This document shows positions 1-4,377 of a stretch of 6,364 nt of DNA, piece after piece; the stretch's first letter is position 1, and every line of letters begins with the position of its first letter. Both the position numbers and the translations under genes were made by a program. Origin of the DNA: Thermoplasmata archaeon (lineage in GTDB: Archaea; Thermoplasmatota; B47-G6); assembly GCA_003663585.1 (NCBI GenBank), contig QMTU01000046.1:1-6364 (forward strand), given 5' to 3'. The notes below the pieces were generated by a model. The model searched no databases, was not told the origin of the DNA, and saw nothing but the letters and a program-made list of their open reading frames with translations.

Positions 1-312
1 GGCAATCTGAGCAAAGGCTTCATATTCGATGCGCACTCATACTCGTTCAGGGATAAGGAGAAGAAAGTAGGCTACACAGAAACTATAGCTAGAACTTTAG
101 ATCCATCGGAGTTGGAGACTACATCGAACATTATCTTTGTTGAGAAAAACGCGGCCGCAACCAGATTAGTGGAAATGGGTTTCAGTGAATTAACTAACAG
201 CTGCATAGTTACTGCCGGAGGCAATTTCAATCGAGCAATATGGTTTTTGACCGATCGCTACAAAGACAAGAAGAATCTAATATACTTAGTCGATGGTGAC
301 GTATATGGAGAT
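1..312 (+). CDS. DNA topoisomerase VI subunit A-like protein (Topo mini-A/Spo11 family), exon 1, 5'-partial
   Basis: This is the 5' exon of an A-subunit type IIB topoisomerase homologue; the frame is open to the left window edge, so the N-terminus and the winged-helix domain with the catalytic tyrosine are outside. The visible 104 residues are the first half of the Toprim domain. They show the hydrophobic strand with the metal-binding glutamate (NIIFVEKNAAATRLVE, comparable to VVEKEAxFQRL in Topo VI-A), then CIVTAGGNFNRA (comparable to ILVTGKGQPxRA), then IYLVDGDVYGD, the DxDxYG motif. Type IIB enzymes cut both DNA strands with 2-nt overhangs and normally need an ATPase B subunit. Read without splicing, the frame adds only SCL after VYGD and stops at 322-324, losing the rest of Toprim. 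The exon ends after a full GAT codon (D) at 310-312. A TTG at 112 is not the real start, because conserved sequence continues upstream. Family assignment is by motif recognition, not by a search. Confidence 0.85.
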
Positions 313-389
313 TCCTGCTTGTAAAGCAGTCTGTTCGAACCCCGCGGCCCTCCTTTAGGGTTGCTTTACAAGCAGGCTCCAGGATATGC
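301..389 (+). other. Bulge-helix-bulge (hBHBh') splicing motif with flanking exon helix
   Basis: All parts of the canonical archaeal BHB can be paired by hand. The outer exon helix is 301-306 (GTATAT) with 384-389 (ATATGC), 6 bp including one G-U. The central 4-bp helix is 307-310 (GGAG) with 377-380 (CTCC). The 5' bulge is ATT at 311-313 and the 3' bulge is AGG at 381-383. The inner intron helix is 314-328 with 362-376, a perfect 15 bp. Both 3-nt bulges lie 3' of the central-helix strands, as the pseudo-twofold-symmetric substrate of the tRNA-splicing endonuclease requires. The enzyme is known to cut after the second bulge nucleotide, which here means 312/313 and 382/383. Confidence 0.9.
313..382 (+). 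other. Archaeal BHB pre-mRNA intron (70 nt) inside the topoisomerase gene
   Basis: Canonical BHB cleavage releases exactly 70 nt. Since 70 is not a multiple of three and the intron holds an in-frame TAA (322-324), the downstream exon can be read only after excision. Joining 312 to 383 gives VYG-D-D-MLRTIEFGT, which restores the roughly nine-residue spacing between the YG and the following G(S/T) seen in Topo VI-A proteins. The intron is a long hairpin: a 15-bp perfect stem and a 33-nt GC-rich loop (329-361) that itself can form a small hairpin (348-351 with 357-360). It encodes no protein. Splicing in archaea uses the EndA endonuclease and the RtcB ligase. BHB introns in protein genes are rare; the known example is cbf5 in crenarchaea. 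Group I/II introns and inteins do not fit the size or structure. Confidence 0.9.
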
Positions 390-1306
390 TGCGCACCATC
401 GAATTCGGAACGCAGAATTCAAGGCATTTGCCGTTCAAGTTTCCTCCATGGAAATATCCTAATGTCCACTTAGCAGGCTTGTATCCTAGTATAGCAGAAT
501 ACTTAGGCTTGGCTAACGATGTATCTGAGAAGAGACCATTAAACAACAAGTTTGCTAAGAGACGCTTAGAATTCCTCTCTAGATACAATTTGATCGACGA
601 GAGGGACATTGAGACTTGGAAGAGAAACAAGACTTATGAGCTTGAAGCTCTGTCCACTGCATTCAAGAACGACAAAGGAGAGCCTATAGGCCTAGGAATT
701 TACTTGATTGAGTACTTTAGATTGTTCAATATACCTATTAAGCCACCTTTGCCTCCTGATGATGAACTTAAGCGCTTATTCGAGGAAGCTGCTCATGAAG
801 AGCTTAAGCGTGAAATCAGAGAAGCGTTGCTCAGCGACAACGACATATTCTGGATCATGTACCGTGTTAGGCAAGAGATCGAGAAGTACAGGGAGAGCAT
901 TGTGAATATGATCTATAGCAAAGTAAAGGATGAGCTTGACGAAGTTCTAGAGCAAGTAACTGTGAATGCAATTAAGTACTGGATACTAAAGCAATACGAA
1001 GAGGATCCTACGAGGAAAGAATACGACTATGCCAAAATAGCACACATGCTAAAGAAGAAGTTCATAGTTCAAGGAGAAATCGTAGGCCCTGAAATAGAAG
1101 ATAAGCTCAAAGAGCTGGTAAAGCAGTATTTCGAGGAGAACAAAAGATACAGTGCAGACATAGAATTTGAGCCTATACACAATGAAAGCAAGCAGTCTGA
1201 CATATACGATGTAATACTAAGGCATTTAGGAGCTAAAGAAGACGATGTGCTTAAAATCAGAGAAGCTTTGAAATGGAGGTTCAATAATGTCAACAATGCA
1301 GCTTAA
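383..1306 (+). CDS. DNA topoisomerase VI subunit A-like protein, exon 2 with long helical C-terminal extension
   Basis: This is the 3' exon, encoding 307 residues beginning D-MLRTIEFGTQN directly after the splice; a free-standing reading would start at ATG 386. Residues up to about 90 finish the Toprim domain: NVHLAGLYPSIAEYLGL matches the 'AKFLGVxxxDI' part of Topo VI-A, and NLIDERDIETWKRNKTYELEALS matches the conserved 'WRxElxxMLkxgxKAEIEALS' segment. Topo VI-A proteins usually end about 20-30 residues later. Here about 200 more residues follow, charged and strongly helical (for example the Glu/Lys/Arg-rich stretch near residues 125-190), with no recognised domain. No B-subunit gene (GHKL ATPase) lies in the window, which fits the A-only 'Topo mini-A' proteins of archaeal mobile elements. 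Translation of exon 2 alone is unlikely, because no Shine-Dalgarno sequence precedes ATG 386. The 3' end overlaps the next gene by 20 nt. Confidence 0.85.
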   Translation, partial: DMLRTIEFGTQNSRHLPFKFPPWKYPNVHLAGLYPSIAEYLGLANDVSEKRPLNNKFAKRRLEFLSRYNLIDERDIETWKRNKTYELEALSTAFKNDKGEPIGLGIYLIEYFRLFNIPIKPPLPPDDELKRLFEEAAHEELKREIREALLSDNDIFWIMYRVRQEIEKYRESIVNMIYSKVKDELDEVLEQVTVNAIKYWILKQYEEDPTRKEYDYAKIAHMLKKKFIVQGEIVGPEIEDKLKELVKQYFEENKRYSADIEFEPIHNESKQSDIYDVILRHLGAKEDDVLKIREALKWRFNNVNNAA

Positions 1307-1685
1307 AATTTTTATGAAAAGAAAAATCCGAGTTGCAAAAATCAGAATACGCAGATTTCTATGCTTGCTGGGATTTCACCGATGGAAGTATACAGATCAA
1401 GAAGCTACTTGCAGGATCTGTGACATATGCGGCAAAACTGAGGTATTATCAGGCTCTCAAGAAAGAAGGAGAAAGATGAAGAAAGAACAGTTGCTTGATA
1501 AAGCAATCAGAGTGATCTTAGGATATTGGCTGATAGTCGTTGACAGTCTAGGGTTTTACATTCTCATTTCTTTTTTCTTTGAGAACTTACTGCTGGCATT
1601 ACTGCTGAGTCCAATATTTACGCTTGGCTTCCTTATAGTCAATATTTTGATATGGGAGGAACTGATAAAGAATGAAGCATGTTAA
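1287..1685 (+). CDS. Zinc-knuckle (DUF1660-like) membrane protein with two transmembrane segments
   Basis: The protein has 132 residues. The ATG at 1287 is preceded by GGAGGT (1275-1280) inside the topoisomerase gene, so the two are probably translated in series. The basic N-terminus is followed by a possible metal site: C26-LLG-F-H31-x-W, then C42-RI-C45-DI-C48-GK. This order (Cys, Gly-x-His-x-Trp, CxxC-G) resembles small phage DUF1660-type proteins. After a basic linker (about 58-68) come two hydrophobic helices, about 76-98 and 101-123. An in-frame ATG at 1476 (M64, start of the membrane half) has its own AAGGAG at 1466-1471, so a separate 69-residue membrane protein may also be made. The function is unknown. 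The zinc knuckle would face the cytoplasm if both ends of the hairpin are inside. Confidence 0.7.
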   Translation: MSTMQLKIFMKRKIRVAKIRIRRFLCLLGFHRWKYTDQEATCRICDICGKTEVLSGSQERRRKMKKEQLLDKAIRVILGYWLIVVDSLGFYILISFFFENLLLALLLSPIFTLGFLIVNILIWEELIKNEAC

Positions 1686-1899
1686 GTCAGAAAGACTTGC
1701 AGCTGCATTGGCCATAATAGCTATTGCTGCTATGCTAGGGATTCCTGCTTTGCTGTTTGCTCACGTAATGTATTCTTGGCTAGCACCTGAGACTTTCTGG
1801 GAGAGAGCAGTTGCTATATTTCTGTCGGGATTAGCCGGTGCTGGAGGATTTGTCTTGGGCATTATGGTCCTTATTGCAATACTAGAGCTAACAGAGTGA
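1672..1899 (+). CDS. Small two-TM membrane protein, function unknown
   Basis: The protein has 75 residues and starts 14 nt before the end of the preceding gene. GGAGGA at 1655-1660 lies about 11 nt upstream of the ATG. A short basic N-terminus (MKHVKSERL) is followed by two hydrophobic helices, about 9-31 (Ala/Ile-rich) and 44-71 (with a GLAGAGGF small-residue run), joined by a loop with Trp, Pro and acidic residues. The positive N-terminus suggests both ends are cytoplasmic. The overlap with the other two-TM gene upstream suggests co-expression and perhaps a shared membrane complex. I do not recognise the family; small hydrophobic proteins of this kind are common in archaeal viruses. Confidence 0.65.
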   Translation: MKHVKSERLAAALAIIAIAAMLGIPALLFAHVMYSWLAPETFWERAVAIFLSGLAGAGGFVLGIMVLIAILELTE

Positions 1900-1948
1900 C
1901 AAGTTTAATGGAGGATCTTGATAATTTATTGACAATGGAGGCTAGCAA

Positions 1949-2107
1949 ATGAAATGTCCAATGTGTGGTTCTGAAGATCTCAAAATAGAGGAAAAGATAA
2001 AACGAAGAACTGTGTACTTATGCAGGAAATGCAAAGTCAGAATTGTAGTCAATAACATAATAGTTTGGGTAAATAACGAGCCAGTATATGTAGAATTAGA
2101 CCTCTAA
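1949..2107 (+). CDS. Small zinc-ribbon protein (52 aa)
   Basis: A short gene with ATG at 1949 and TAA at 2105-2107. A strong GGAGG (1937-1941) sits 7 nt before the start. The protein begins MKCPMCGSEDLK and continues to YLCRKCKVRIVV, giving CPMC at residues 3-6 and CRKC at 25-28. This is a classic zinc ribbon with two CxxC knuckles 18 residues apart, followed by a short beta-rich tail ending at VELDL. Such mini-ribbons usually bind nucleic acid or protein partners in transcription; the specific role here is unknown. It lies in the small-gene operon between a membrane protein and a hypothetical protein. The 49-nt gap upstream is one of the larger gaps in this run. Confidence 0.75.
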   Translation: MKCPMCGSEDLKIEEKIKRRTVYLCRKCKVRIVVNNIIVWVNNEPVYVELDL

Positions 2108-2108
2108 T

Positions 2109-2115
2109 GGAGGTG
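2109..2115 (+). promoter_or_regulatory. Ribosome-binding site GGAGGTG that decides the start of the next gene
   Basis: This is a near-perfect complement to the archaeal 16S 3' end. It overlaps the ATG at 2107 and touches the ATG at 2116, so neither is well placed. It lies 6 nt before the TTG at 2122, which is therefore the favoured start. Confidence 0.6.
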
Positions 2116-2121
2116 ATGTTT

Positions 2122-2451
2122 TTGATTGCTTATGGAATAGCAGACGCTCACGGAATCGAAACTGTAGCATTTGCTCCTGATTTGAATGCTGCTAAAGAAG
2201 ACAAGAATTTAAGCTTCATGCTGATCAGAGTTTTAGCCAACAGGCACAGGCATGCAGTTGTATTCCTAGCTGAAGTCACTCCTGAAGCAGCCAAGCGAAT
2301 CAACGACTTGATAAAGGAAAGCAAATTTATAGAAGCTTTGAAGCTGCTTAAAGCTTCAGCTAAGGAAACTTGGTTCCCTGACCGGTATGCAGTGCAATTC
2401 AGCAAGTCTTGGAGCATGATACCTAACCCAGACTTGGATCCTTGGAGATAG
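2122..2451 (+). CDS. Hypothetical protein (109 aa), soluble
   Basis: The frame is open from ATG 2107, which would give 114 aa, but the Shine-Dalgarno position favours TTG 2122, giving a protein that begins MIAYGIADAHGIETVAF. The ATG at 2107 overlaps the stop of the previous zinc-ribbon gene (TAATG), so coupled initiation there remains possible. The sequence looks like a small alpha/beta fold: a first strand with a His-containing turn (ADAHGIE), a hydrophobic strand near the middle (HAVVFLAEV) preceded by the polar NRHRH, then helices (PEAAKRINDLIKES and FIEALKLLKAS), and a Trp/Pro-rich tail. It has no membrane segment and no Cys pairs. I do not recognise the family and assign no function. Confidence 0.65.
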   Translation: MIAYGIADAHGIETVAFAPDLNAAKEDKNLSFMLIRVLANRHRHAVVFLAEVTPEAAKRINDLIKESKFIEALKLLKASAKETWFPDRYAVQFSKSWSMIPNPDLDPWR

Positions 2452-2455
2452 CAAA

Positions 2456-2602
2456 ATGGAGCTTGTTGTTTGCCCTAAATGCAGGAGCATTGAGGTCTAC
2501 AAGCTAGGAGAAAACTTCGATGGAGAATTCTTTGAGTGCTTAGACTGCAATTGCCACTTTACTCGCTATTATAATGGTAAAATAGAGATCTGGGATAGTT
2601 AA
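2456..2602 (+). CDS. Small zinc-ribbon protein (48 aa)
   Basis: This short gene starts 4 nt after the preceding stop, with GGAG (2444-2447) about 8 nt upstream. The protein begins MELVVCPKCRSIEVYKLG and continues FFECLDCNCHFTRYYNGKIEIW. It has CPKC at residues 6-9 and CLDCNC at 28-33, followed by His34. Two CxxC knuckles about 18 residues apart make a zinc ribbon, very like the 52-aa protein at 1949-2107 in size and layout but with different sequence. A role in nucleic-acid binding or as a transcription accessory factor is plausible but not shown. Its spacing to the genes on both sides (4 and 16 nt) indicates one operon. Confidence 0.75.
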   Translation: MELVVCPKCRSIEVYKLGENFDGEFFECLDCNCHFTRYYNGKIEIWDS

Positions 2603-2618
2603 GCAGAGGAGGGATAGC

Positions 2619-2939
2619 ATGAAAATCTTTATAGCTCATTCCTTAGGCTTGACAAGTAAAGCTATTAAGCATGCTGAAGCTTTGGAAGCTGAAGGCTATG
2701 AGACTTATGTTCCTGGGAGAGATACGCCTCAGCATTTGTGCGCAAAGGAAATCTACAAGCGGAACGTTGAAGCTATAAAAGAAGCTGATGAAGTCCATGT
2801 TATATGGGACGGAACCAGTCAAGGGACTCTCTTTGATTTAGGAGCAGCTTATGCTCTGGGCAAGCCTATCTTGATAGTGTACGTGAAGATGAGGACATGG
2901 CATTCGTTCTTGCTTGAGCATGTAGGCGAAATGCTGTAG
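2619..2939 (+). CDS. Nucleoside 2-deoxyribosyltransferase-like protein (NDT/DUF4406-type)
   Basis: The protein has 106 residues, with a purine-rich GAGGAGGG (2606-2613) before the ATG. It shows the short Rossmann-like layout of the NDT superfamily: strand 1 KIFIAHSL, a helix, a strand GYETYVPGRD, then KEIYKRNVEAIKEADEVHVIWDG (N49, D57, D64), SQGTLFDLGAAYALGKP (67-83), and a last strand ILIVYV. The sequence 'I..ADxvxxxxDG...GTxFELGxAxAxGKP' is the family signature. Classical NDTs use a Glu in this last motif as nucleophile; here the aligned residue is Asp73, so base-exchange activity is uncertain. Possible roles are deoxynucleoside salvage or breakdown, or nucleotide sensing. At 106 aa it is shorter than typical NDTs (about 140-160) and like viral DUF4406 proteins. 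Confidence 0.75.
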   Translation: MKIFIAHSLGLTSKAIKHAEALEAEGYETYVPGRDTPQHLCAKEIYKRNVEAIKEADEVHVIWDGTSQGTLFDLGAAYALGKPILIVYVKMRTWHSFLLEHVGEML

Positions 2940-2955
2940 CTGCTGAGGATTCTCT

Positions 2956-3663
2956 ATGCCTTGGTACAAAAAGAAGCACAGGAAGTCAACAAAGCTTCCT
3001 AGAGATCTCTTCGATGTTATAGTAGGCTATGAAGACGTCAAGAAGATTCTGCTGAAAGCACTGAAAAGTAAGAAGCCTGTCCATGCATTGCTAGCTGGAG
3101 TACCTGCTTCAGCTAAGTCATTGTTCCTCTCCGAGATACAACGACTTCCCTCCTCTTATTTTCTGTTAGGCGGTAAAACCACTAAAGCAGGTTTAGCCTG
3201 GATTCTGAGCAGGTACAAGCCTAAGTATTTGCTTATAGATGAATTAGACAAGATGCCTAGGAGAGAAATGACTGTGTTACTCTCCCTTATGGAGACAGGT
3301 TTAGTCAAAGATGTTAAGTATAGAAAGGAAATTGAAGTAGTCTTAGATACAAAAGTTTTTGCTGCATGCAACAGAGATGATGCTATACCTGCAGAGCTTA
3401 AATCCCGCTTCTACTTGAAATTCTATTTTAAACCGTATACCTTAACTGAATTCAAAGAGGTTGGGACTAAAGTCTTAGTCAACAGAGAAGGAGTCAAAGC
3501 TAGTTTAGCTAGTTATATAGTTAATCGGGTGTCTGAGTTTACTCGAGATGTTAGAGTCTGCATAGGGATAGCAAGAATAGCTGAAACTAAGAACGATGTA
3601 GACTTCATAGTGGATTCCTTAAGGAAATACAAGAAATTTGATTGGAGGGATCACTTTGGATAA
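2956..3663 (+). CDS. AAA+ ATPase, RuvB/MoxR/DnaA-like core
   Basis: The 235-residue protein is essentially a single AAA+ module behind a basic N-terminus (WYKKKHRKSTK). The family features appear in order: DVIVGYEDVKKILLKAL (the strand/helix before the P-loop, about 19-36); an unusual Walker A, GVPASAKS (48-55), keeping Lys54 and Ser55; Walker B YLLIDELDKM (91-100); sensor 1 N139 in AACNRDD; a probable arginine finger R151 in AELKSRF; and a C-terminal lid with TRDVRVCIGIAR (197-207) as the sensor 2 region. It should bind ATP and form a ring or spiral. In an archaeal element this may be replication initiation, helicase loading, or remodelling of a protein complex. GAGGA at 2945-2949 lies 6 nt before the ATG. 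The 3' end overlaps the next gene by 8 nt. Confidence 0.85.
   Translation: MPWYKKKHRKSTKLPRDLFDVIVGYEDVKKILLKALKSKKPVHALLAGVPASAKSLFLSEIQRLPSSYFLLGGKTTKAGLAWILSRYKPKYLLIDELDKMPRREMTVLLSLMETGLVKDVKYRKEIEVVLDTKVFAACNRDDAIPAELKSRFYLKFYFKPYTLTEFKEVGTKVLVNREGVKASLASYIVNRVSEFTRDVRVCIGIARIAETKNDVDFIVDSLRKYKKFDWRDHFG
3644..3649 (+). promoter_or_regulatory. Ribosome-binding site GGAGGG that decides a TTG start
   Basis: This site lies in the last codons of the AAA+ gene and 6 nt before the TTG at 3656. An upstream in-frame TTG at 3638 precedes the site and so cannot use it; 3656 is the better start. Confidence 0.6.
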
Positions 3664-3892
3664 AGAGTCGCTTGCTTCATTCTTGCTGCACTTAGGCTGG
3701 GGAGGAATTATAGGCTCCATAGGTGGATTTATTCTGTGCATAGAAAGGCCTGAAGCTCTATTGGCAGCTTTCCTTATATTTTTGATTAGTTTACTAGTGC
3801 TCCTTGCTGGATTATGGTTAGCTAGGGAAGCATCTGTGCGTTTCTTGATTGCGTATTGGGCAAAGAAAAAATTAAATAGCTTCAGGCTTTAG
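3656..3892 (+). CDS. Small two-TM membrane protein following the AAA+ gene
   Basis: The protein has 78 residues from TTG 3656, chosen from the Shine-Dalgarno at 3644-3649; the frame could be extended to TTG 3638. A short acidic/amphipathic N-terminus is followed by a glycine-rich helix (about 13-29, LGWGGIIGSIGGFILCI) and a second helix (about 34-56, LLAAFLIFLISLLVLLAGLWL). The tail is basic (residues 57-78, with KKK), which suggests both ends face the cytoplasm. The 8-nt overlap with the AAA+ gene suggests translational coupling and possibly a membrane partner for the ATPase, though nothing in the sequence proves contact. The family is not recognised. Confidence 0.65.
   Translation: MDKESLASFLLHLGWGGIIGSIGGFILCIERPEALLAAFLIFLISLLVLLAGLWLAREASVRFLIAYWAKKKLNSFRL
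3866..3878 (+). promoter_or_regulatory. Candidate archaeal promoter (BRE/TATA) for the secreted-protein gene
   Basis: A purine-rich BRE-like run (AAAAA at 3866-3870, within AAAGAAAAA) leads into an A/T-only TATA-like ATTAAATA (3871-3878). Transcription starting about 25 nt downstream would begin near 3901-3905, a few bases before ATG 3908. The gene has no Shine-Dalgarno, which fits a leaderless or near-leaderless mRNA. The evidence is by position and composition only. Confidence 0.4.
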
Positions 3893-3907
3893 TATTAATT
3901 GATAGCC

Positions 3908-4345
3908 ATGAAATCCAGGATCAAAGTGGTTGCTGCTCTGTTGCTCTTTATGGCTGTAGCTCTGGTGTATGCAGCAAGTTACTTAGTGTCCAAGCACTAC
4001 ATGCAGTCCCATGTAACCATTAAAGCCTTGGGAATCAAAGTCTACTTTGACTCTAACTGTACAGAAATTTGCGAGTACATCAATTGGGGATACTTTGCTC
4101 CGGGAGAGAACAAGAGCATAACAGTCTACCTTTACCGAGAAGGCAACGTGAATGCTACACTGCACATGTACACAATGGATTGGGAGCCTGAGAATGCTTC
4201 AGGCTGCTTAGAAGTAAATTGGGACAGAGAAGGCTATTACATGTCCGAAACAGTTTTAGAAGCAACTATTACTGTGTCTGTGTGCAGTGAACCTTCAATA
4301 GAAGAAGCAAGCTGGAGCATAGTTGTAGAAGCAACAGAAGCATAG
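3908..4345 (+). CDS. Membrane-anchored secreted glycoprotein with beta-sandwich domain
   Basis: The protein has 145 residues from ATG 3908; a TTG at 3899 is in frame but lacks a ribosome-binding site. A basic start (MKSRIK) and a hydrophobic segment (about 7-27) form a signal anchor or signal peptide. The rest is extracellular. It begins KALGIKVYFDSNCTEICEYINWGYFAPGENKSITVYLYREGNVNATL in segments that match a domain I recall from Bathyarchaeia and other archaeal surface proteins (vYwDsnCt...idWG.l.PG..k.vtvYl.NeGN...tL....W.PenAs). Four N-glycosylation sequons are visible (N50-C-T, N68-K-S, N82-A-T, N96-A-S), and four Cys (51, 55, 100, 126) could make two disulfides. It may be a virion or host-surface protein. 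It is the last + strand gene and faces the fibre cassette. Confidence 0.75.
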   Translation: MKSRIKVVAALLLFMAVALVYAASYLVSKHYMQSHVTIKALGIKVYFDSNCTEICEYINWGYFAPGENKSITVYLYREGNVNATLHMYTMDWEPENASGCLEVNWDREGYYMSETVLEATITVSVCSEPSIEEASWSIVVEATEA

Positions 4346-4377
4346 CGAATATGTCTTTGAGCATATTGGGTATGCTT
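4338..4377. terminator. Nested inverted repeat between convergent genes, candidate bidirectional terminator
   Basis: The outer arms AAGCATA (4338-4344) and TATGCTT (4371-4377) enclose the inner arms AATATG (4348-4353) and CATATT (4362-4367). They are separated by a symmetric 3x3 internal loop (GCG/GGG), with an 8-nt apical loop. The hairpin spans the 30-nt gap and covers the stop codons of both convergent genes. No long T-run follows on either strand, so it could equally be an mRNA 3'-end stabiliser. Confidence 0.45.

Noticed and set aside
112..324. Stand-alone 70-aa gene starting at TTG 112
   Set aside because: Conserved Toprim-type sequence continues in frame to the window edge, and the stop at 322-324 lies inside the intron. 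This is an exon, not a small gene.
333..353. tRNA gene or tRNA-derived att site
   Set aside because: Only a T-loop/acceptor-like 3' piece is present, without the 5' T-stem strand, anticodon arm or D arm, and it is nested in a BHB hairpin. No integrase is visible. It is kept only as a resemblance.
313..382. MITE or short transposon insertion because of its 15-bp inverted repeats
   Set aside because: The inverted arms are the inner helix of a complete BHB and there is no target-site duplication. Precise BHB excision restores the reading frame, which explains the structure better.
355..630. Antisense ORF of 91 aa
   Set aside because: It lies opposite the well-supported topoisomerase exon 2, has no recognisable domain and has no ribosome-binding site. 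The same applies to the antisense ORFs at 1069-1296, 2148-2417, 3156-3371 and 3983-4165, and to the + frame shadow at 708-905.
1921..1930. A/T-rich ATAATTTATT as a promoter for the zinc-ribbon gene
   Set aside because: A start about 25 nt downstream would fall at or after the ATG and lose the ribosome-binding site, so it is more likely ordinary A/T-rich spacer.
1908..1952. 14-codon ORF (MEDLDNLLTMEASK) overlapping the 52-aa zinc-ribbon start
   Set aside because: It is too short and has no domain. Its only feature is a stop/start overlap, and the zinc-ribbon gene has its own strong ribosome-binding site.
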